A stretch of 64,000 nucleotides of DNA from Amyelois transitella (taxonomy: Eukaryota; Arthropoda; Insecta; Lepidoptera; Pyralidae). Under the pieces are notes generated by a model. That model searched no databases. It saw only the letters and a program-made list of their open reading frames with translations, and was not told the DNA's origin. The stretch is taken from assembly GCF_032362555.1 (NCBI RefSeq), contig NC_083522.1, forward strand, positions 4,938,001 to 5,002,000. Direction: 5' to 3'. This document shows, one piece after another, positions 57,427 to 64,000 of the stretch; position 1 is the first letter of the stretch, and each line of letters opens with the position of its first letter. A program made the translations under genes and the position numbers.

Positions 57427-60400
57427 GTAAGTAAGCTTACCTTTAACAGAATGTAGATATGAAAGATTTCACGAAGATCGGTTCAGTGGTTTAACTGTGA
57501 AATAATAACAAAGAAACTATTTATTGATCTATAAAGTTTGTGTACCTACACAGTTTATTTGAAACAAAAAAAAATAGCTTAAATTTTAATTATAAATAAA
57601 CTAATATAAACATTAGAAAAATCTAAAAACAGCCCCGTAGTAAGGCACCAAAGATTGCAGCAGCATTTCCGCGTTGTATTGCAATGGTGATAGGTACCTT
57701 ATCAGATTTATCGTTAAAATAGATGGACCTAACTGCGTATTATACATGTTTAAGAATGCGCCGTTAACCCAGAGTGGTAGGCAGATATTACATCAGTCCA
57801 CTTCCTACAACCTCTGTGTAGCGGGAGCGATGATTCGGGAATGATGAAGTTGTATATATAGCTCCAATCCATAAAATCTTTGCTTGCGCGATTTTGGTTT
57901 TTCGCTGTTTATGATGTGATTCTATTTTTTATTTTTGTGACTTGTGGCGTATAGATTTCGCCACAGTACTCCCCCCTAAGACCGGAGGTCTCAAGTCTTG
58001 ATCTTGCTGTGCAATCTGTGCTTCAGTAGCTTGCGAGTGCCAGTTGTCTTCCAGTGAGTCGGAGTTGCTCGAAGTCCTAGTGAGTCAGGAGTGAGCCGTT
58101 GCGTTGCTCATAGTCTACGGTGTAGTCGAAATAGAAGAGAGCTAATTTGAATTGTTGGCGCCGGTATTTTACTTTAACGCGGCTAACTGCTAACAGTTGG
58201 TATAACTAAAAAATAGCGGGGTGTGCGTGTTGCATAATACCTAGATTGGAACCGAATCCAAAAAAGTGATTAAATAAATTTTATTTGTCTGTCTGTAATT
58301 CTGTATATTTAAGCAACACTCAACAACTAGTAACTAATTAGCTTACGATCAAACTTGAAACTATTACATCTTTCTAAGCATACTATCATATTTAAGTAAC
58401 ACGAATTTGTATTTCAGATATGGATGACATAAAAAATGATGTCTTGGAACTGGAAGGTAAAATAAAGCAATTTAAAAATTATTTGTTAATAGAACAAACA
58501 TCATTAAAATCTGCCGAACAAGAATTGATTAAACAAGTGAGTATTCTAATTAACCCAGTATAGATTTGCTGAGTGGAAACCTTTTTGTTCGCATCATGCA
58601 ATTTTTTATTTTTATTAATATGAACTATTATGAATAATGTCACCGTTTGCACCAAATAAAGATTTGTCTTTCGTTCTTTGTTTGATTTGCATGCATCTAG
58701 GAACTATTTTGCAAAGAAAATAATTAAATTACCTGCTCACTTACGTGTTACATACTTAGTAAAGCAGGTATGTTTGTAAAAAATAGTTTAATTATTTTTT
58801 AGCCCTGCCATAAAGCCAATTTTTACAATCACGGCAAATACCATGGGTAAACTTTTGTTTAGGGTTATTACTATGTACTAGCTATGCCCGCGACTTCGTC
58901 CACGTGGAATAGTTATTTTGGGCATCATTGAAGCCTTGATTGAATGATCATTGAACTTTTAATTTAACTGCATAAATTTAACTGTTCAGTGTACTCATCT
59001 AAAGGATATTTAAAAACGTTAAAAGAAAGATATCGGTTCATATTTCAGAAAGTACGAAATAAATAAAAGTATTAAAATCCACGACCCTAAATACGTAATA
59101 TCACCCCGGCCGGCGGAAAAGCGACGCGTAAGATTCAGAGGTTAACGACACAATTCATTCAGTTGAGTGATCTCGACAACTCTGTAGTTTACTTGATCTT
59201 GATACTAGAAAAATAATTTATTTTTCAGACATATATTTACATGTTTAGTTTTAATTTCTTTTTGTAGTATTGATCTTTAATAAAGCGTGTGACGTAGTTT
59301 TTGAGGGTTTTTTAAATGTGAAAATGATAACGTTTAATTTAAATAAAAATAGGCTCAAACGGCTCAGAAGCATGGGTATAGTCTATGTTTAAAAGGATGC
59401 AGTTGTTTTAAATGTCACCCTGTATAAAATCTATACTAATATTATAAAGCTGAAGAGTTTGTTTTGTTTGTTTATTTGTTTGTTTGTTTGTTTAAACGCG
59501 CTAATCTCAGAAACTACTGAACCGATTTGAATAATTCTTTCACTCTTAGATAGTCTATTTATCGAGGAAGGCTATAGGCTACATTTAATCCCGGATTTCC
59601 TACGGGAAACGTCAACAATGCAGGTGAAAGTTGAATGAGTCGGCCATCTGCGAGCTTTCCACGCGAACGCTGCGCAAACCAACAAACATATAGTAAAACA
59701 ATGTACTAAAGATGTGAAGTACTCATTTTTTGCCACAAAAAAGTCCGCGAGAGCATATATCTATCTCTTAAGGTTTACTTACAATAACCACTTTTATGTT
59801 CATTTTTTAAGATTATTTTTTCATTATAAACATGAGTTATTTTGAAACCAATTTTCTTTAATTCAGTATTAATCCTTATCCAAATAAATATGTTTATTAC
59901 TTTCGGCTTTTCATGTAGACTAAAATTGCCATTTACAGTATATAAATCAGACGAATAGGTTTTGAGATATAGTCGTTATAAGCAATTTGCAGCGAAACAT
60001 TTAATACGGCGAACCAGCGTTCTTTCTAATACGCGTGACCGCCTGACCTTTTATTTATTAAAATCGGACCAGTAGTTTTGGAGATATATGCTAACATTGG
60101 TTTGCACAAACAAACGCAAAACCTCTCACCCTAAACGCATATATACGGTCTCCGTTCGGTCGCGGGTAATGATGTGGGCCAAGTCGTCGCCAAGTCGCAT
60201 AATAATTAGCAGCTATAATTGATAAAGCCGAGGAGGATGTTTGCAAAACTAAATATGATGCCCAAAATAACTATTCCACGCGGACGAAGTCGCGGGCACA
60301 GCTAGTAATTTATAAAATATCTTTTTTCATATTTTTTTTTTACTAAATCTTCTTAAGTCATGACCTTATTAAAAGGTTTTCATGCCTTAATCTACAAAAA

Positions 60401-62019
60401 AAAAATATGCTTAGTATCTTAAACTCAATTTTTATATTTGCTTTGCAGATTAATGTTTTACCAGCAGATACAGGTAAAATCATTAGACGCCCCAAAATAA
60501 AAGCTAAACCATTCACCGACATTGTTCCTAGTCCAGTGAAGAATATTATAACTTCCCCATTTAAATGTCAGGTACGAAAACACGCAAGACGTAGGTATAT
60601 AATTATTTATGTATGTTTTACGAATGCAAATTATAAACTATTACAAAAACCTATAATTTATCTAATTTAATTTAATACCATTAGGTAGTTACTAATTGAC
60701 GACAAATTAAACTTCTGTTGGTTGTTAAGTAGATGAGAATTGACGAGGAAGATACCTGCTGCATTAAATAATTCTATGAACAATAGCCAAAGTTAAGCCT
60801 ATTTAATATACCTAAGTACTTCTTGAAGACTTTTAAAAATTTTTTTAGGAAGTTCAGCAATTTCAGAATTTTCTGACAAGTTATCATCGACATGGAGGGT
60901 GGAATGAATACAGTCATAATACGTTTATTCAATCTTGGAAGAAACATTTTCAAAATAAAGCATATTCTGATGTGATGATAGATAACATAAAAATTGAAAA
61001 ATCACATGTATTTTTTAGCGAAATAATTGAAAAATTGCCAGGTACCTAAGTACTTTAAAATTCAAAAATACTTATCTAAAAATTGCTATATAAAATATAT
61101 TAACTTGCAAAGAAAATAAATAAAAAATTAAGAGAAATGTTGATTTGTAGTAGACTTAAATAATTCTTATTGCAGGCGTGACAAAAGACGATATTGTTCA
61201 ACATTGTGAGTGGTATTTAGAGTATTTGGATTTGAAAAGACAGCAACAAGAAGCATTGAATAAATGGAGAGCTAACAAGAAAATAATAAAAAAACATAAA
61301 TTATCAAATAAGGTAGGTATAAAAAATGTGGTATAATAACAACATCAATATAGAAACTACAAAGGCAATCGCTGGCTGCTGCTGCAGGTTACTTTTTAAA
61401 ATAGTAAAATTATTTCCAGGTGGAAAAGCAAACTGAGAAGGAAATAACTATTGGGTCTACTGGAGAAACGGCTGAAAAAACTACAAGCTACATTAACATC
61501 GCTGGTATGATACTTTTCGTAAAATCAAACTGCAACTTTTTTTTTGTTATTAAAAAAACCTAGCATATTATTAAAAATCTATTTTACAGTTTACTTAATC
61601 ATTATATTATAGTTGGGTATATATAGAGACAAATCATAAACGTCATATTGTTAAACAGTTTCAGATGAAATAAAAAGAATGGATTTTTTTCATGAGTAAG
61701 TATATTATTGTTACACTAAATAGTTGAGTTATTATAATGATAAGTGTTTTTGACGTAAATTATTTTATTTTTATTTTTTAGTGAATCCCACATTAGTTAT
61801 TTTGACAATTTGGGTCATTTAGCGAAAGACGATGAAAATAGTCATAAAAGGCCACACATGACTCACGGAGTTAAACGAAGGCCCGAAAAACCAAGAGGGT
61901 CATTTCATTTTGCAAAGTCTACACAACAATGGGTCAATATGTGTAATGAGAGAAAGATTTCAAACTCCAATTTTTCAACGTTTATTATACCCCATGTTGA
62001 GAAAGTCGAAAAATTGTAA
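57141..62019 (+). CDS. CCDC112: CCDC112-like coiled-coil protein
   Basis: Eight exons (57141-57426, 58418-58536, 60449-60571, 60849-61041, 61176-61312, 61420-61504, 61665-61695, 61782-62019) encode 403 residues with agreeing phases. The match to CCDC112 rests on EVQQFQNFLTSYHRHGGWNE then YSHNTFIQSWKKH (177-206), on GVTKDDIVQHCEWYLEYL (241-258) and on the C-terminal STQQW..R....IIPHVEK pattern that parallels the KGW..R....IPHRA end of vertebrate CCDC112. Known: CCDC112 is a little-studied centriolar satellite protein linked to cilium formation. N-terminal helices (IRAKLKRLKIQEGLLLQNI; LELEGKIKQFKNYLLI) look coiled-coil. The long Lys/Glu-rich coil of vertebrates before the C-terminus is much shorter here. 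A relative such as CCDC148 is less likely. Confidence 0.82.
57427..58417. other. Intron 1 of the CCDC112-like gene
   Basis: AT-rich apart from 57940-58200, which is GC-richer and contains CAGTACTCCCCCCTAAGACC and TTGTTGGCGCCGG. The second phrase resembles the start of an LTR-retrotransposon primer-binding site (TGGCGCC), so an old LTR fragment is possible, but no LTR pair is visible. Confidence 0.4.
58418..58536 (+). CDS. CCDC112: CCDC112-like exon 2
   Basis: DMDDIKNDVLELEGKIKQF, then KNYLLIEQTSLKSAEQEL and IKQ before GTGAGT. Heptad-like helix. Confidence 0.86.
58877..60306. mobile_element. Transposon with about 52-base terminal inverted repeats in CCDC112-like intron 2
   Basis: The left end ACTAGCTATGCCCGCGACTT and on (58877-58929) and the right end (60255-60306) are inverted copies with about two mismatches over 52 bases. 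The interior, 1.3 kb, has no transposase frame and includes another familiar repeat phrase (AAACTACTGAACCGATTTGA, 59511). A TA duplication may flank it, but the ends overlap CTAG so this is ambiguous. It is a non-autonomous element, possibly composite. Confidence 0.72.
60449..60571 (+). CDS. CCDC112: CCDC112-like exon 3
   Basis: INVLPADTGKIIRRPKIKAK, then PFTDIVPSPVKNIITSPFK, CQ before GTACGA. Basic linker. Confidence 0.85.
60849..61041 (+). CDS. CCDC112: CCDC112-like exon 4 (conserved W-x-x-Y-x-H block)
   Basis: It holds GGWNEYSHNTFIQSWKKHF and ends IIEKLP plus one base before GTACCT. This is the most conserved block of the family. Confidence 0.92.
61176..61312 (+). CDS. CCDC112: CCDC112-like exon 5
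   Basis: It completes PG-VTKDDIVQHCEWYLEYL and continues as a basic helix (LKRQQQEALNKWRANKKI), ending LSNK before GTAGGT. Confidence 0.92.
61420..61504 (+). CDS. CCDC112: CCDC112-like exon 6
   Basis: VEKQTEKEITIGSTGETAEK, then TTSYINIA plus one base before GTATGA. It is hydrophilic and poorly conserved; inclusion rests on phase and splice signals. Confidence 0.75.
61665..61695 (+). CDS. CCDC112: CCDC112-like exon 7 (31-base microexon)
   Basis: DEIKRMDFFH with one base borrowed and two bases left over, between CAGTTTCAG and GTAAGT. It is needed to link the phases of exons 6 and 8. Confidence 0.72.
61782..62019 (+). CDS. CCDC112: CCDC112-like exon 8 and stop
   Basis: ESHISYFDNLGHLAKDDEN, then PEKPRGSFHFAKSTQQWVN and NFSTFIIPHVEKVEKL, TAA. 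It carries the C-terminal W..R..IPH signature. Confidence 0.88.
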
Positions 62020-62097
62020 GTAAATGATTAAATACTTTCTTAGTATAGCTATTAGTTTTTGCACAGAGCTTCGATATCGTAGGAATTTCCAGCAAAA

Positions 62098-62103
62098 AAT
62101 AAA
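62098..62103 (+). promoter_or_regulatory. Candidate poly(A) signal for the CCDC112-like gene
   Basis: AATAAA 79 bases after the stop codon. Confidence 0.5.
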
Positions 62104-63114
62104 ACAAAGACCTATGTTACTTTTGAAATCTATTCTGTCTCTGTGATAAATTGGACAAAATTGGTCCTGTACTTTTTGGGTATACTTATTTGTTACAAAA
62201 AATTATATGCTTATTTGTTACAATTCATTTTTATAATCTAAGATAGGTAAGTAGAATGGACACAGCAGCGTTACGGTGTGTCTAAGACTAAGAACGATAT
62301 CTACGAAATGTTATGTTAATTATTGCTCGTATAAAATTACTAAGTTAAAATTTTATAACCGAACCGAGGTAAGAATAGGTCATTGACTTAACTACATGCC
62401 TTTTTAGAATTAGAACGTTGACTTATAAAAGTGGTTCTTCTAAAGTGCTTAGACGGAATTCACGGACATTAATAGGACATTGTTACTGTGTCTTATCCTG
62501 CCTCTTTTTCTACATTAGAGGTACTTAATTCGAAGTGTTAAAATATACAAAAAAGAGAATGAGTTCGAGACTTATGTGATGGGATATCAACATTAAAGTA
62601 TATTTTTTTAGTCAAAAATCCAGACTCAGTCTGGAAATTAAGCGTTATCTCCGCAAAAATTCCAAGGGTAGTGAAGCCCGAAGTCGCAAAAGACTAGTTA
62701 AAAATTGTTCGTTGATACATTACACCTAAGTATCTTAAAATTTTTATTTGTTTTAGATGTGTCCCGAAATGGCGGTTGTGTATGGAAAATAAATTACATT
62801 GACATGAAATTTCAAAACAGGCATGTATATTAACTACCTAATAATATGAATTGAAACATGTGCTGTTTTGTTCATTTGTCTCCTCTTCCTGTTCTTTATA
62901 CATAATCAACAATCGTGAAACGTCGGCTGTAAAACCAGAATGCAAAAAAGCATTTCTTTTTACAATTTCATTAATTACTTAAAGAATTTCCTACCTATAT
63001 ATAAGAATATAAGAAGCCTGTTGATCGGCTTTTCAAGCATTCAAAACCAAGAAGAGAGGCCGCGAGATCAAATTTCTATGCAATAAAGTCTGCTGCTTTT
63101 GCTGCGGGGTGAGA
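62104..63114. other. Downstream spacer, nothing recognised
   Basis: AT-rich DNA with no open frame of note, no repeat I recognise and no strong signal. Confidence 0.55.
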
Positions 63115-63144
63115 GTAGAAACGAAGTGAACAGTGAGATGACAA

Positions 63145-63770
63145 TTGACAGAAGTACCTAATTGGAAAACTAACATACCGTGCCGACCCCGAAAAGGTAA
63201 CAACAAAGAAGAAAGTTTAATCTTTGCATGTACTAAGTTGGAAATTATTTCTAAACGCGTTACTTTATACAGGGGCGTGTTGGTCTCGACATTAATGTAT
63301 GGGAGTGAAAGTTGGGTATGGCAAAAGAATCATGAAAGCAGAATAAATGCAGTGGCAATGAGAGCGTTAAGGAGTATGATGGGTGTGAAATTGAGTGACA
63401 GGATGAGGAACAGCGTGATAAGGGAATGTTGTGATGTGAAAGAAGATGTAGTTACAGTAATAGAAAAGGGTATGTTAAGATGGTTCGGTCATGTGGAGAG
63501 GATGAATGAAAGCAGGTTGACTAAGCAGATATACAAGGAGAGTGTAGAGGGAAAGGTCGGAGTGGGAAGACCTAGACGAACGTATCTTGATCAAATTAAG
63601 GACGTCCTGGTAAAGGGTCAGGTCAAAAGTACCCGAAACCGCCGAGCTTGTATGATGAGAGTTATGAATGTGGATGAAGCGAAGGAAGTATGCAGAGATC
63701 GTGGCAAGTGGAAAGAGGTAGTCTCTGCCTACCCCTCCGGGAAAGAGGCGTGATTTTATGTATGTATGCG
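63145..63770 (+). mobile_element. 3' end of a non-LTR retrotransposon (RT C-terminal domain)
   Basis: A 202-codon frame covers the C-terminal part of an endonuclease/reverse-transcriptase protein: LYRGVLVSTLMYGSESWVW, MLRWFGHVERMNESRLTKQI, GRPRRTYLDQIKDVL and RRACMMRVMNVDEAKEVC. These are typical of RTE-like insect LINEs. The first 30 or so codons before TKLEIISKRV do not look like the family, so the element is probably 5'-truncated near 63230. It ends GTGATTTTATGTATGTATG. The frame is intact to its stop, so this is a rather young copy. Confidence 0.85.
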
Positions 63771-63909
63771 TTACTTTTTAGGATAAAGTTAATACCTACT
63801 GGCAAAATTCAATACATAGCGCATAGTTCGGAGTACAAAGAACTTCCTTTTTCCGAAAAAAAATCATAATCATAATAAATTTCATCACTTTAGTAATATT
63901 ACAGCATTT

Positions 63910-64000
63910 GTTAACACTAAAACTAATGTTCATACCTCAGAAGAGAGTCATTAGTACATAGACCAGGATTTGAACCTGTGCCTCCACATGCACCTGTTCG
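63910..64000 (-). mobile_element. Edge of a tRNA-derived SINE, cut by window end
   Basis: On the minus strand a tRNA-like end with B box GGTTCAAATCC is followed by TGGTCTATGTACTAATGACT and CTCTTCTGAGG. The A box would lie beyond the window. Confidence 0.45.

Noticed and set aside
1..64000. CRISPR array or bacterial-type systems
   Set aside because: The 87-base repeats are coding, lack spacers, and the DNA is intron-containing insect sequence.

Overview
The window is eukaryotic nuclear DNA, almost certainly from a moth or butterfly (Lepidoptera). The grounds are AT-rich non-coding DNA, many GTAGGTA/TACCTA strings, GT-AG introns full of dispersed elements of lepidopteran type, and insect-like orthologues of conserved animal genes. 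Five protein-coding genes could be rebuilt exon by exon. In every case the codon phases agree across the proposed splice junctions.

Region 1 (1-25,698, minus strand) is one giant gene with four coding exons. Its 3' end lies beyond the window, and at least 4,208 codons are visible. The protein has a Ser/Thr-rich N-terminal part of 938 residues, then a short cysteine-rich motif (C-I-C-E-I-C-T-C-G-R-H-R-C-P-H). The motif exists only after joining two exons separated by 12.9 kb. It is followed by more than 70 copies of a 29-residue repeat (DNLKPEGDFE...EWRPAERP..KKPQ) and a few 32-33-residue repeats of DY..GER..DNL type. The cysteine motif and the DY-containing units match the SAXO/FAM154 family (stabilizers of axonemal microtubules, related to MAP6/STOP), so I read this as a giant insect SAXO-like microtubule-associated protein. 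A short alternative first exon with matching phase lies just upstream of the repeat exons.

Region 2 (about 26-31.4 kb) is intergenic, with copies of a roughly 260-bp dispersed repeat ending in (TATG)n.

Region 3 (31.4-46.8 kb, plus) is the CDC34/UBE2R ubiquitin-conjugating enzyme gene. It has five coding exons and a 9-kb second intron holding a THAP-domain fragment, a long perfect hairpin and several repeats.

Region 4 holds three compact housekeeping genes: SPG21 (maspardin, plus, 47.4-50.1 kb), STOML2 (stomatin-like protein 2, minus, 51.1-56.6 kb) and a CCDC112-like gene (plus, 57.1-62.0 kb). SPG21 and STOML2 are tail to tail. STOML2 and CCDC112-like are head to head across 503 bases, which suggests a shared promoter.

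Region 5 (63.1-64.0 kb) has the 3' end of a non-LTR retrotransposon and the edge of a tRNA-derived SINE. The genes do not form one pathway. Two of them (SAXO-like and CCDC112-like) belong to families linked to microtubules or centrioles. The most unusual object is the giant repeat protein. A second theme is a set of short-loop, nearly perfect inverted repeats scattered through the non-coding DNA.
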